DNA of 64,000 bases from Sinorhizobium sp. 6-70 (GCF_030124375.1 NZ_JASKLS010000009.1:160652-224651), one strand, 5' to 3'; positions 1 to 8,666 are shown, counted from the stretch's first letter. The notes: a model not told the origin generated them from the sequence alone. Numbers and translations are program-made.

Positions 1-3
1 TCG

Positions 4-981
4 ATGGCATCTCAGCTAGACATGTTTCCCTCGCCGCGTGAGCCAGGCGACGACGTCGTTCTGAAGCTGCCACCGCCCGTGAAGCTGCGGGAGCGGAGGC
101 GGCTCGATGACGAGAGCATGGCCCGGCTTCTGGAGGAGAGCGGCAGCTATCGCGTGCTTCGCAAGCTCGTCGGCCGCCAGATCGTCGATCCGCCGCGGCC
201 GGGATTTCCTCGCATTGGCGTGGTCGTTGACACCGAGACGACGGGCCTCGACCACAGCAAGGACGAGATCATCGAAATCGGCGCAGTCGCGTTCACCTTT
301 AACGACGAGGGCCAAATCGGCGACGTCACAGGTGTTTACGGCGGCCTGCAGCAGCCAACTGTCCCGATCCCCCCTGAAATCACCCGCCTCACAGGAATTA
401 CCGACGAGATGGTTGCCGGGCAGATGATCGATGTCGGATTACTTCGAGCGCTGCTCGACCCGGCCGACCTCGTCATCGCCCACAATGCCGGCTTCGATCG
501 ACCGTTCTGCGAGGCGTTCTCAAGCATGTTTTCCGACAAGGCATGGGCTTGTTCCGTCAAGGAAGTCGATTGGGCCGCGCGTGGTTTCGAGGGCACCAAG
601 CTCGGCTATCTGATTGGTCAAAGTGGCTACTTCCACGACGGCCATCGCGCCGTCGATGATTGTTTCGCTCTGCTCAAGGTGCTCGCCGGCGCTGACGGGG
701 TGACGGAGCCAAGCGGTTTTGCGGAACTTCTGAAGACAAGTCAGCGCTCGCGCGTGCGCATCTTCGCCGAGCACAGCCCCTTCGACATGAAAGATCATTT
801 GAAGGCTCGGGGATACCGCTGGTCGGATGGCAGCGACGGCCATCCGAAGTCCTGGTGGATCGAAATCGACGAGGAGCAGCTCGCCGCGGAGCTCACTTTC
901 CTAAGATCAGAGATCTACCGGTGGGAAGAGGCCGACCCACCGGTTAAAAGGCTGACGGCGTTTGATCGGTACAAGGCTTGA
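4..981 (+). CDS. DnaQ-family 3'-5' exonuclease
   Basis: A 325-residue protein with the three exonuclease motifs of the DnaQ/DEDD superfamily: Exo I as DTET (D76, E78), Exo II as HNAGFD (D165) and Exo III as HRAVDD (H214, D218/D219). These residues bind two metal ions and remove 3' nucleotides from DNA. It is longer than a bare epsilon domain: about 70 residues precede the fold, and a C-terminal region from about 250 carries the pattern SPFD...LKARGYRW, seen in rhizobial relatives as far as I recall. QLDMF at residues 4-8 resembles a beta-clamp binding motif, which is inference. The ATG lies 3 bases inside the window, so its upstream context is unknown. A repair or plasmid-maintenance exonuclease is likelier than the main polymerase III subunit. 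Confidence 0.85.
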   Translation: MASQLDMFPSPREPGDDVVLKLPPPVKLRERRRLDDESMARLLEESGSYRVLRKLVGRQIVDPPRPGFPRIGVVVDTETTGLDHSKDEIIEIGAVAFTFNDEGQIGDVTGVYGGLQQPTVPIPPEITRLTGITDEMVAGQMIDVGLLRALLDPADLVIAHNAGFDRPFCEAFSSMFSDKAWACSVKEVDWAARGFEGTKLGYLIGQSGYFHDGHRAVDDCFALLKVLAGADGVTEPSGFAELLKTSQRSRVRIFAEHSPFDMKDHLKARGYRWSDGSDGHPKSWWIEIDEEQLAAELTFLRSEIYRWEEADPPVKRLTAFDRYKA

Positions 982-1120
982 TTGGGATGGCCTTGCCGCG
1001 CAGGCCGTGGCATGCAGGTTGCGCAGGCTCGTTACCGCGATGGTGGGGCCGTCTCGAAACGTGTGAGGAAGCAACAGCTGCAGCAGGATCACAGTCCGGA
1101 TTGCTCAAGGTTGGAACATC

Positions 1121-1723
1121 ATGAAGTCACCGTGGAAATTCCTTACCCAATTGACGTCGCGGCGACCATCGGCGAAGGCGCAAGAGAGTTCGATCGGGAA
1201 TGACACCGATCCCAAGGCTCTCGAGAGCGAAGTGGAGCATAGGTCCGCACTTGCGCCCAATTCGATGGTTGCCATCCCACCTGCTCACGATGAGGGCGTC
1301 TCGGTTGAGCAAGGGTTGATCGCATCGGATAAGGCGAAAGGTGATGACGATGTCGCGCAGGCATTAAAACCGCCGAACGATGCTGAAGAGGATGAAACAC
1401 CTGCGCGTCATGAAGCTGACCATTCGGGTGCCGAAGCGAATTCGTTGGTTTCGAAAAGCACGGCTAGCACAAAGTCGCAAAGCAAATCGCGGAACAAGCG
1501 CCGCGAAGGTGGGAAGAGAGTCGACGCCCACGTGGCTGCGCAGAGCGCTGTCGCCCCAAAGGATCACCAAAGCGCACAACCCTCGTCTTCACGGGGTTTG
1601 TTCTTCCATGAAGTGGCAATGCTGGACGAAGAAATCAAAATGCTGAGGACCCAACTCGCTCAAAAGCTTCACCTGCAGAACGTTCAGCTTAAGAAGATGC
1701 TCGAGCGATTTAAAGTTTCGTGA
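1121..1723 (+). CDS. Hypothetical protein with SyrB-like coiled C-terminus
   Basis: A 200-residue protein I cannot name. The first 145 residues are polar and low in complexity, rich in Ser, Ala, Lys, Asp and Glu, with no membrane segment. The last 35 residues form a leucine-heptad helix (MLDEEIKMLRTQLAQKL...LKKMLERF). It resembles the tail of the SyrB-like protein at 2828-3283 (LEEENQRLRKLLAEKL...ELRKRL). I infer a shared coiled-coil dimerisation or interaction module. No helix-turn-helix is visible here. The ATG at 1121 is the first good in-frame start, but the ribosome site is weak. A separate gene 140 bp after the exonuclease. Confidence 0.55.
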   Translation: MKSPWKFLTQLTSRRPSAKAQESSIGNDTDPKALESEVEHRSALAPNSMVAIPPAHDEGVSVEQGLIASDKAKGDDDVAQALKPPNDAEEDETPARHEADHSGAEANSLVSKSTASTKSQSKSRNKRREGGKRVDAHVAAQSAVAPKDHQSAQPSSSRGLFFHEVAMLDEEIKMLRTQLAQKLHLQNVQLKKMLERFKVS

Positions 1724-1879
1724 GCCTGGCCGCGCTCCCTATCAGCGCGCACTTGCGTCATCTTTGCTCCGCGGCAAAGCCCTCGCCGCCACTCAATTGA
1801 ATGAGTTCAAGAGCCCGCTGAGCAGGCAGCCATCGATCGAATACACTCAGCGTGCATTCGCCGCTGCGAACGCTGCGTC

Positions 1880-2089
1880 TCAGGACAGCCCAGCGACAAT
1901 GCTCAAGCCCAGATCGTCGCGAATTCCTGCTTGATAAGCGTTGATCAGCTTTGCGGCGAGCGCTTCAGCCTCTTCAGACTTGCGTGACAAAGCTCGCCTT
2001 TGCAGCTCGTCTTGGAAGGCCTTCCCGATCATCTCCAACTCGTCAGGCCCAATTGGATCGAAACTCAAGGTTTGAACTGAATTCATCAT
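1880..2089 (-). CDS. Small conserved hypothetical protein
   Basis: A 69-residue acidic, helical protein beginning MMNSVQTLSFDPIGPDELEM, with no signal peptide or membrane segment. A strong purine-rich ribosome site (GGAGGGAGGG) lies just upstream of the double ATG at 2089/2086, supporting real translation. Small proteins of this kind recur on rhizobial symbiotic plasmids as far as I recall, but I know no function. Residues 20-55 look like one or two amphipathic helices rich in Glu, Arg and Ala. Confidence 0.55.
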   Translation of the reverse strand: MMNSVQTLSFDPIGPDELEMIGKAFQDELQRRALSRKSEEAEALAAKLINAYQAGIRDDLGLSIVAGLS

Positions 2090-2177
2090 TGCCCTCCCTC
2101 CGCCAGCCGACGCGACGGAGACTATTTGTGCCCCTGCGTTTCAGTCTGATTTGAAAGGGTGCAGCTTTGCTGGAGAT

Positions 2178-2336
2178 CTATCGACGGTGAGCCGTCTTTA
2201 GGCCCGGACCATCCATGTCGGTCCACTGCAGTGCCGCAATGGCGGAGCCGAATAGGAGAGCAGGTATGGCCAGAGCTCCCATGAACCTGAGCATTTGAAG
2301 TCGACGTGTGCGCTTTCCATCCCAATCGTATGCCAT
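2178..2336 (-). CDS. Possible small membrane protein
   Basis: A 52-codon frame starting MAYDWDGKRTRRLQML, followed by one hydrophobic stretch (about residues 16-35, FMGALAIPALLFGSAIAAL) that could be a transmembrane helix with a positive cytoplasmic side. The same frame extends to a TTG at 2411. The ribosome site is poor and I recognise no family. It lies in the same direction as the small gene at 1880-2089. Treat as tentative. Confidence 0.25.
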   Translation of the reverse strand: MAYDWDGKRTRRLQMLRFMGALAIPALLFGSAIAALQWTDMDGPGLKTAHRR

Positions 2337-2411
2337 TTGCCACGCTCTTGAAAGCAATTCGGAAACAGTACGTCTGGATAGAACCAGAGAACGACTTTCC
2401 GGTCGAGTCAA

Positions 2412-2827
2412 TTTTTTAAGTATTATTTATTAACGGATTGATCGGCGGGATCTATATTGTGCCTCCAGCGGTGAGCGTAGAAAACTGGAAGTAGAGATAG
2501 CAAAGCAATTGAGGCATGACGATCGCCCTTGGCCGTGACGGGCGGGCGCAATCTCTAGAAGCCGGGCGCCCTGCGGCATGATACTTGCGACACCGTTCGC
2601 CCTCGCGCCGAACCTGCTCCAACGTGTACAGGCCGCCGCTATCGTCAAATTGGGGACAGCGGTAAGCAGGGAGCAGATTATCTCAGGTGAGAGCTGGGGC
2701 CTTTCACGCCGTCGGCTCCAGGCAGAAACCCAATATCAACGATCCGTAAAGCAGGGCTCTGACGGTTGTGTTGACTCTGTGGTGCACTCAGCAGAAAACA
2801 GGCGATGACTAAAGGAGGGAATTGCTG
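2412..2827. other. Intergenic region upstream of syrB
   Basis: About 415 bp with no convincing gene. The left end is AT-rich (around 2411-2440). The frames here have poor codon character. No nod box, NifA site or transposase remnant is visible. The region presumably holds the promoter of the syrB-like gene. Confidence 0.4.
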
Positions 2828-3283
2828 ATGGCTGATGAGAATAACACGGGACCGATTGCTGCGGCTGTAGCGACGGACGCAGAAATGAAAGCACCAACGG
2901 CTAAGAAGCGAAGGTCGGCACGGCCTCAGAAGGCGGCTTCCGAACCAGCTCAACCAAAGACGCCGGCCCCTAAACGCAGGGGGTATAGCGAGCAAGAGAA
3001 ACGCGAGAAGCTCAAGCTGATCGAGACGGAAGTCACCGAAGGCAGCACGCTCAAGCAGGCAATCAAGAGCGCCGGCATATCAGAGCAAACATACTATCAT
3101 TGGAAAGGTGCTGCGAAGCCTGTCGAGCGAAAGGACACTAAGAGCACCAAGCCCGTACCGGCCAGCGATGAGTTGGCAGATCTTGTCCAACTCGAAGAGG
3201 AAAACCAGAGGCTCCGCAAGCTTCTGGCGGAAAAGTTGCGCGCGGAAAATGCCGAACTGCGCAAAAGACTTGGGCGGGATTGA
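2828..3283 (+). CDS. syrB: SyrB-like symbiosis regulator
   Basis: A 151-residue protein that I recognise as a SyrB relative. It has an Ala/Lys/Pro-rich basic N-terminus, a central block (YSEQEKREKLKLIE... through SAGISEQTYYHWK) resembling the helix-turn-helix of Tnp/IS3 OrfA-type proteins, and a C-terminal leucine-zipper-like helix (LEEENQRLRKLLAEKL...AELRKRLG). In Sinorhizobium meliloti SyrB negatively affects syrM expression and so the nod and exopolysaccharide circuit. That role is family knowledge and was not tested here. I chose the ATG at 2828 over the TTG at 2822 because AAAGGAGGGA (2811-2820) sits 7 bases before it. No syrM is visible in this window. Confidence 0.75.
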   Translation: MADENNTGPIAAAVATDAEMKAPTAKKRRSARPQKAASEPAQPKTPAPKRRGYSEQEKREKLKLIETEVTEGSTLKQAIKSAGISEQTYYHWKGAAKPVERKDTKSTKPVPASDELADLVQLEEENQRLRKLLAEKLRAENAELRKRLGRD

Positions 3284-3571
3284 TCCAGATTTGGTAGTGA
3301 GCAGGTAGTCAGCTTTGTCTTGACCGCCTGTCCCGGCACGATGGCAGAAATCTGGGGCCGCCTCCAATGTCTCTATTGAGGCGGCCATTGATGTCGAATT
3401 TTGCCCGCAAAAAAACGCCGACGAGATGGTTGGTTGCGCGAGCGACCAGGTGCGCCTCGCGTGCCCGGCCAGTTGAAGCGCAGGGGAAGGAGCTGTATTT
3501 GTCCGCCGGCAGAATGCAATGGCGCCGATCGGCGGTGTTCTTTTACAGCTTGCTTGAGATCGAGAGAGTAT

Positions 3572-4048
3572 ATGAAACCGCCACAGCGGAGTTTCGTTGT
3601 CGAGTTCAAGTCGGGCGGCGACAGCCAAAGACGCGGGCGAACTCGATCTGGGGGACACCGACCTCAGGGCGTCGGCCCGCGAAGTAAAAGACAACCGCAT
3701 CTGTTCAAGTCAGATGACGCACCCGGAACGCCTGAAGCAGATGGCGCCGCTCCAACCGGTCCCATGACTGCGGGTCCTGCGACCAACCCCGCAGGCGATG
3801 GCATTGCTGACCAAGCAGCGCTGGCGTCGGCCGACAGTACGGAAATTGAAGTGGCGAAGCAGCATGAGTCCGATTGCCTGGCCACCGAAACTGTTGCGCA
3901 AGTGCAGGACAGTCAGCAGGCATCGCAGCCAACAACAACATCAGCAATGTGGGTCGCCGCAGGTGGACGCGTGGCTACCCTATGTGACAGCTTGAGGATA
4001 CTTCCGTCGGCGGTGTTTCTCGAGAAATGGCTCACTCTCTGTTCGTGA
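3572..4048 (+). pseudogene. Frameshifted remnant of a conserved rhizobial protein
   Basis: The product seems split over three reading frames. Frame 1 gives MKPPQRSFVVEFKSGG from 3572. Near 3610 the sense moves to a second frame (GRRQPKTRANSIWG). Near 3650 it moves to a third (DTDLRASAREVKDNR). Near 3690 it returns to frame 1 (LFKSDDAPGTPEADG... to 4048). The spliced text reads as one continuous protein of a type I associate with rhizobial symbiotic plasmids, of unknown function. Three indels that restore the frame suggest either decay or base-calling errors. The long frame that starts at 3401 has an implausible N-terminus and is not used. Confidence 0.45.
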
Positions 4049-4136
4049 ACCAAACCTGATTCTGCGAACATCAAGACCTTCCGGTTCGGTGAGTCTTGCT
4101 CTAATAAAGCGATGACGAAAGTGACGGTGAGGGAAT

Positions 4137-4589
4137 ATGCGAAAGCTGGTCGCAGGCAAACTGCATGGCATCTACGTGACCGAGGCAAACCTCAACTATC
4201 ATGGGTCAATCACGCTGGACCCGGATCATTGCGAGGAAGCCGGCATTCTGCCGATGGAGTTTGTTGAGATCTGGAACAAGAATTCCGGGGCTCGGATCTC
4301 CACTTACGTCATCCTTGGTGAACGCGGCTCAAGGTGCTGCATCCTCAACGGGGCCGCAGCGCGCACCTGTCAGCCCGGTGACCAGATCATCATTTGCAAC
4401 TCGGTTTATCTCGACGAAAGCCAGATCACTTCGCTGAAACCGAAAGTGCTGACGTTCGACCAAAACAATAGCATCCGCGACCGGTTGAGCTACTCGGTCA
4501 GTGTCGATCAGGACGGGCGATACACCTTCGATATCTTCGATCAGGCGCACACTGCTCTGCCCGTGCCGCTGCTGGTGTCCGGCACATGA
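4137..4589 (+). CDS. panD: Aspartate 1-decarboxylase-like protein (PanD family)
   Basis: A 150-residue relative of PanD, the pyruvoyl enzyme that makes beta-alanine from L-aspartate for pantothenate and coenzyme A. The self-cleavage site is intact (Y21-H-G23-S24), as are the active-site Lys8 (GKLH), Arg53 and Tyr57 (GARISTY) and the ERGS...NGAAA segment. The core ends near residue 113. A further 35 or so residues (RDRLSYSVSVDQDG...) go beyond the usual 115-130-residue enzyme, which is odd. GGTGAGGGA precedes the ATG. It stands alone between two relics, with no panB or panC nearby. An active decarboxylase is likely, but a specialised use of beta-alanine is possible. Confidence 0.8.
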   Translation: MRKLVAGKLHGIYVTEANLNYHGSITLDPDHCEEAGILPMEFVEIWNKNSGARISTYVILGERGSRCCILNGAAARTCQPGDQIIICNSVYLDESQITSLKPKVLTFDQNNSIRDRLSYSVSVDQDGRYTFDIFDQAHTALPVPLLVSGT

Positions 4590-4624
4590 TAAGCTGATGG
4601 CGTGCGGAAATAAATTTCTTCGCC

Positions 4625-4860
4625 GATGCCGGGTATGCTGACGACCTCGTGATGCTGTGCAGGAGGGGCAATGCGGAAGCGGCGCTCCAATACCTACGCG
4701 CGACCATGGGCAAATTGAAGCTGACGGTGAACGAGGATAAGACACGCATCTGCAAGGTGCCGGAGGCGAGATCGACGTCCTGGGTTACACGTCCGGACGG
4801 ATGTACTCTCCGACGACGGGCAAAGCCCGCCTGGGCTTAGCCAAGCCATCCGGCTTGTAA
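4625..4860 (+). pseudogene. Group II intron reverse transcriptase remnant
   Basis: The frame around 4640-4765 reads GYADDLVMLCRRGNAEAALQ and then KLKLTVNEDKTRICKVPE. This is the YADD catalytic box and following region of LtrA-type intron-encoded proteins. Near 4768 the frame shifts and continues as DVLGYTSGRMYSPTTGKARLG, ending at TAA 4858-4860. Only about 75 residues of a protein normally over 400 long remain, so it is inactive. It marks a past retroelement insertion at the start of a run of gene fragments. Confidence 0.8.
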
Positions 4861-5044
4861 ACGGACGTGCGCTATCCTTCTTAAGAGCAGGCTTGCCTAC
4901 CTGGCAGGCTTCTGGGGGTACCTCTCGGTCGAGTTTGGTCGACCCACCTTCCTACTCGTCCGAGCGCCGAACGCATGCGCGGGCTGACGCCGGCATGAAC
5001 ATGGTGCCGTTCAAGAAACATAGAGCATTCGAGATTGGAGCCAC

Positions 5045-5355
5045 ATGAAGAAGCCGACAATTGGGGTGACTGGAACGGGAGACTTCTCCGCCTATTTGAT
5101 CGCCGCCTGCGAAGAGCCGGTTTTAGCGGCCGGATTCTCCTATCGCCTTACAATCGAGCAAAGGCGGAAGCTTGCGACCGCGCACAGCTGCGCTGTCGCT
5201 GTGGATGATGCCAGCATGCTCGCCGAAGCCTATTGGATGCTTCTTGCCGTTCGCCCTGAAACTTGCCAGTCTGACCCCAACGGGGGCAGGTACTGATCTC
5301 GGCTGTCGCGGGCATCACCGTTGCAGGATTACGTGCAGCCTGGATTTCGAGTCCG
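5045..5355 (+). pseudogene. Pyrroline-5-carboxylate reductase (ProC) remnant
   Basis: Starts MKKPTIGVTGTGDFSAYLI, a ProC-like NAD(P)-binding N-terminus. It continues to CAVAVDDASMLAEAYWMLLAVRPE. Near 5280 the frame breaks and resumes as QVLISAVAGITVAGLRAAW, the conserved segment after the Rossmann core. The catalytic C-terminal dimerisation domain is missing: sequence from about 5356 belongs to a different, opposite-strand relic. The product would have used NAD(P)H in proline synthesis or a related imine reduction. It is a non-functional fragment. Confidence 0.7.
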
Positions 5356-5359
5356 GTTT

Positions 5360-5756
5360 GCCAGCACCTGTCCGGCGACGCTGCTCAAGACGTAGCCAGA
5401 TGAGCTGTTAAACCAGGCGTCGCCGCCTTCTGCCGCAGCCGAAGGGAAATAGGCCCAGGCGATGTTTGAAGCGTTCGACGATGCAAGCCGGAGCGGAGAT
5501 CAGCGTGCGTGGTAGCGCTCTCCGTGATTTCCGTGAATGTCACGTTGGCGACGGAGGAGAACTGATCAAGTGCAGCGCGCGTGGCGGCTTGCTGAGCGGC
5601 GTTCAACACCGCAAAGCCATTTAGTGGCTCTCCATTGCCATAACCGAAGCCGTAGAACGAAGCGCTGGTTGGAAATCTGAAGGTGAGGTCCTTGACCGCC
5701 CATTTCCAGTCGCCAAGCAGACCGTTGATATAGGCGTTAGTCGTCGCCGCAGGCAT
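5360..5756 (-). pseudogene. Serralysin-type (M10) metalloprotease N-terminal remnant
   Basis: Reading leftward from 5756, MPAATTNAYINGLLGDWKWA, then FRFPTSASFYGFGYGNGEP and FSSVANVTFTEITE...HADLR match the N-terminal part of RTX-type M10 serralysins. Around 5500 the frame shifts and continues as AWAYFPSAAAEGGDAWFNSS. The zinc-binding HExxH region and the RTX repeats are absent, so this is a truncated, dead copy. It meets the proC relic tail-to-tail near 5356. An intact RTX protein lies far away at 52580-53407 but is not the missing half. Confidence 0.7.
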
Positions 5757-6072
5757 CGTTTTCCCGGGCTATAGACGCTGAAATCAGGTCAGCACCTCGA
5801 ATCCGCCGTGCCGAGGTCTGAAACGCAGCTGCGCTTATAGCTCGTCTCCGTTGACATCTTAATTCGGCCTGATGCGGGGAGGAGGCCAGACCAGGTGGCC
5901 TAGACCATGCAGACCGGTTCTGCCGCCGGACGGAGGCTTCGGTGCGAGGGGAACGGCGCTGCTCGCCTTTTTGTGACGAAAGCGGAGAAGGGGAGCACAG
6001 CGAAGCGCTTGCTGGTCGGTATCCTGAGGAAAGGCTTCGCGGGAAGCGAGCAGCTTGCCGAAGTCATGCGTG
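5757..6072. other. Gap between relics
   Basis: About 315 bp with no credible gene. It separates the serralysin relic from the alcohol dehydrogenase fragment. I see no complete inverted repeats or IS ends in it. Confidence 0.35.
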
Positions 6073-6195
6073 GGCATCGTGCGTGACGTGGGGGCTGGTG
6101 TCACGACGCTGAAGCCCGGCGATCATGCTATCCCCCTCTACACGCTGGAATGCCGGCAGTGCAAAACCTGCCTGTCGCAACGCTCGAACCTCGCG
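6073..6195 (+). pseudogene. Class III alcohol dehydrogenase fragment
   Basis: One frame reads GIVRDVGAGVTTLKPGDHAIP then LYTLECRQCKTCLSQRSNL. This corresponds to the GroES-like domain and start of the structural-zinc cysteine cluster of S-(hydroxymethyl)glutathione dehydrogenase (FrmA/AdhC). Only about 41 residues of roughly 370 survive. The fragment runs into the 3' end of the glycerate kinase gene on the other strand. It is another piece of the degraded 4.6-6.2 kb stretch. Confidence 0.75.
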
Positions 6196-6223
6196 CCAGA
6201 CCCGGCCGCAGCGAACCAGCGCC

Positions 6224-7501
6224 TTAGACGATAACGATTGCGCGGAAGTCGTTCACATTGGTCAGTGTCGGGCCAGTTACGAGGAGGTCCCCAATAGTCT
6301 TGAAGTAAGTGTAACTGTCATGCCTCGCGAGCGCGTCATGCGCATCGAGACCCGCGCTCATCCCCCGGGAAAGCGTGGAAGGTGTGATCACCGCGCCAGC
6401 CGCATCCTCCACACCGTCGATGCCATCGGTGTCGGCAGCGATCGCATAGGTGTTCGGCATGCCTTGCAGCGCGGCTCCCAAGGCCAACGAGAATTCGGTG
6501 TTTCGTCCACCCCTTCCGTCAGATTTCGAGTGCAAGGTTACGGTGCCCTCGCCGCCAGAAAGAAGAACTGCAGGCGGTTGAACAGGAGCGCCTTTGTTCC
6601 GAACGGACGCTGCAATCCCCCCCAACACCTTCCCCATCTCTCGCGCCTCTCCCTCGAGCGCATCACCAAGAAGGAGCGGGATAAAGCCTGCCTGCCGCGC
6701 GATCTCAGCCGCTGCATCCAAGGCCATCAACGGAGTTGCGATCATATGGACCTCGCTTGAGAACGGTGTCGCCTCGGCCAACTGATCTTTGCCGTTCACA
6801 AAGGTGCGGAGCCGCGGCGACAGTGGGATGGAATACCGACCGAGGATCTCTCGTGCATCGGCAAGGGTGGTGTTGTCCGAGATGGTAGGACCGGACGCAA
6901 TTATGGCAGGGTCGTCTCCGGGAACGTCGGAGATGACAAAAGTCATCACACGCGCGGGGTGAGCGGCACGAGCGAGCTTGCCACCTTTCACCCTCGAAAG
7001 ATGCTTCCGGACGGTGTTCATTTCGGAGATGCTCGCGCCACTCGCCAACAGGCGCCGATTGACCTCTTGCTTGTCCTCAAGCGTCAGGTCGCCGGCAGGC
7101 GCCACGAGCAGCGACGAGCCGCCCCCGGAAAAAAGGGCAATGACGAGATCTTCGGCTCCAAGAGTTTGAACCGCCGACAGAGCCCGGCGGCCAGCCTCCA
7201 CACTCATTGCATCGGGCACGGGATGTGAAGCCTCGATGATCTCGATACGACCGGCCGGCACAGCATGGCCGTATCGCGTCACGGCCACGCCGGACAGCTC
7301 AACATCGGGCCAAGCGGCATCGACCGCCGCCGCCATGGCGGCCGATGCCTTTCCTGCCCCGACGACAATGCACCGCCCCTTCGGCTTGCCGGGCAGAAAG
7401 CCGACGACCTTTGCGGGGTCGGCGCTCGCCACCGCCGCACGAAACATTCGGACGAGCAGCGACCTGATCTCTTCTTCAGTTGAGGAGGATGATATCGACA
7501 T
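6224..7501 (-). CDS. ttuD: Glycerate 2-kinase / TtuD-type protein (MOFRL family)
   Basis: A 425-residue protein of the GckA/TtuD family, which phosphorylates D-glycerate at C2 and was historically called hydroxypyruvate reductase. It has the N-terminal DUF4147 fold (VVGAGKASAAMAAAVD, LFSGGGSSLL, VISDVPGDDPAIIASGPT) and the C-terminal MOFRL domain (LLSGGEGTVT, GGRNTEFSLALG, ADTDGIDG). The family's key Lys in GAGKAS is present. It follows ttuC at a 60-bp gap, which suits the tartrate route (tartrate to glycerate to 2-phosphoglycerate). The ribosome site before 7501 is weak. It is the last gene of the cluster running leftward from 11655. Confidence 0.85.
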   Translation of the reverse strand: MSISSSSTEEEIRSLLVRMFRAAVASADPAKVVGFLPGKPKGRCIVVGAGKASAAMAAAVDAAWPDVELSGVAVTRYGHAVPAGRIEIIEASHPVPDAMSVEAGRRALSAVQTLGAEDLVIALFSGGGSSLLVAPAGDLTLEDKQEVNRRLLASGASISEMNTVRKHLSRVKGGKLARAAHPARVMTFVISDVPGDDPAIIASGPTISDNTTLADAREILGRYSIPLSPRLRTFVNGKDQLAEATPFSSEVHMIATPLMALDAAAEIARQAGFIPLLLGDALEGEAREMGKVLGGIAASVRNKGAPVQPPAVLLSGGEGTVTLHSKSDGRGGRNTEFSLALGAALQGMPNTYAIAADTDGIDGVEDAAGAVITPSTLSRGMSAGLDAHDALARHDSYTYFKTIGDLLVTGPTLTNVNDFRAIVIV

Positions 7502-7561
7502 TAAGGGGTGACCGTGATGGATTTAGCTCTGACGGGGTGTAGGCGTGGCTCCGCCCCAATG

Positions 7562-8647
7562 TCACGACAACGCCTCGGCGATCGCTCGCCCCGCCTCAAT
7601 CGTATTCGCACGCCCACCGAGATCTCTTGTGCGCAGAGCCGGATCAGCCAAGGCATACTCGATCGCCTGCATCACGCTCAAGCTCGCCTCCGTCTCGCCG
7701 AGATGCTCCAGCATCATCGCCGCCGACCAGATCTGGCCCACCGGGTTGGCGATGCCCTGACCGGCAATATCAGGCGCCGATCCGTGGACGGGCTCGAACA
7801 GCGACGGGAATTTGCGTTCTGGATTGATGTTGCCCGAAGGCGCAATGCCGATCGTGCCCGTGCAGGCGGGTCCAAGGTCGGATAGGATATCGCCGAACAG
7901 GTTCGATGCGACAACGACGTCGAAGCGATCCGGGTTGAGCACGAAATGGGCGCAGAGAATATCGATGTGGTATTTGTCCCAGATGACGTCGGGATAGCGT
8001 CTCGCCATCTCCACGACACGCTCATCCCAGTAGGGCATCGAAATCGAGATGCCATTCGATTTCGTGGCAGAGGTCAGGCGCTTGCGCGGCCGCGATTGCG
8101 CCAGATCGAAGGCGAACTTCAGGATCCGGTCCACGCCGGTCCGCGTCATCACCGTCTCCTGAAGCACTGTTTCGCGCTCGGTCCCCGGGAAGATCCGCCC
8201 ACCAATGGACGAATATTCGCCTTCGGTATTCTCCCGCACCACGTAGAAATCGATGTCGCCTGGCTTGCGCCCGACCAGAGGCGCTTCGACGCCCGGCATC
8301 AGGCGCACCGGACGCAGGCTGACATATTGGTCGAATTCCCGCCGGAACTGGATGAGCGACCCCCACAGCGAGATGTGGTCGGGCACAAGCTCCGGCCAGC
8401 CGACCGCGCCGAAGAAGATGGCGTCGTGGCTGCCGATCCGCTCCTTCCAGTCTTCGGGCATCATGCGCTTGTGCTTGATGTAATAGTCGCACGAGGCGAA
8501 GTCGAACTCATCGAGCTGCAGCTCAAAACCGAACTTCTTCGATGCGCCCTCGAGGACCCTCAAGCCCTCCGGCACGACTTCCTTGCCGATTCCGTCGCCG
8601 GCGATGACTGCAATCCGGTGGACCCGGTTGGTGTAGCGTCCGGACAT
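7562..8647 (-). CDS. ttuC: Tartrate dehydrogenase/decarboxylase (TtuC)
   Basis: A beta-decarboxylating dehydrogenase of the isocitrate/isopropylmalate/tartrate family, about 361 residues from the ATG at 8647. Signatures are IAVIAGDGIGKEV at the N-terminus, VVRENTEGEYSSIGG, the substrate Arg/Lys-Tyr region, and the metal-site pattern NLFGDILSDLGP followed by FEPVHGSAPDIAG. It oxidises tartrate or D-malate with NAD and can decarboxylate it. I favour 8647 because TGGAGACGC precedes it. The alternative ATG at 8674 overlaps the tctA stop as ATGACTGA and would give 370 residues. Its position after tctCBA supports uptake and oxidation of the same diacid. Confidence 0.85.
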   Translation of the reverse strand: MSGRYTNRVHRIAVIAGDGIGKEVVPEGLRVLEGASKKFGFELQLDEFDFASCDYYIKHKRMMPEDWKERIGSHDAIFFGAVGWPELVPDHISLWGSLIQFRREFDQYVSLRPVRLMPGVEAPLVGRKPGDIDFYVVRENTEGEYSSIGGRIFPGTERETVLQETVMTRTGVDRILKFAFDLAQSRPRKRLTSATKSNGISISMPYWDERVVEMARRYPDVIWDKYHIDILCAHFVLNPDRFDVVVASNLFGDILSDLGPACTGTIGIAPSGNINPERKFPSLFEPVHGSAPDIAGQGIANPVGQIWSAAMMLEHLGETEASLSVMQAIEYALADPALRTRDLGGRANTIEAGRAIAEALS

Positions 8648-8666
8648 TGCGTCTCCATTCATTTTA

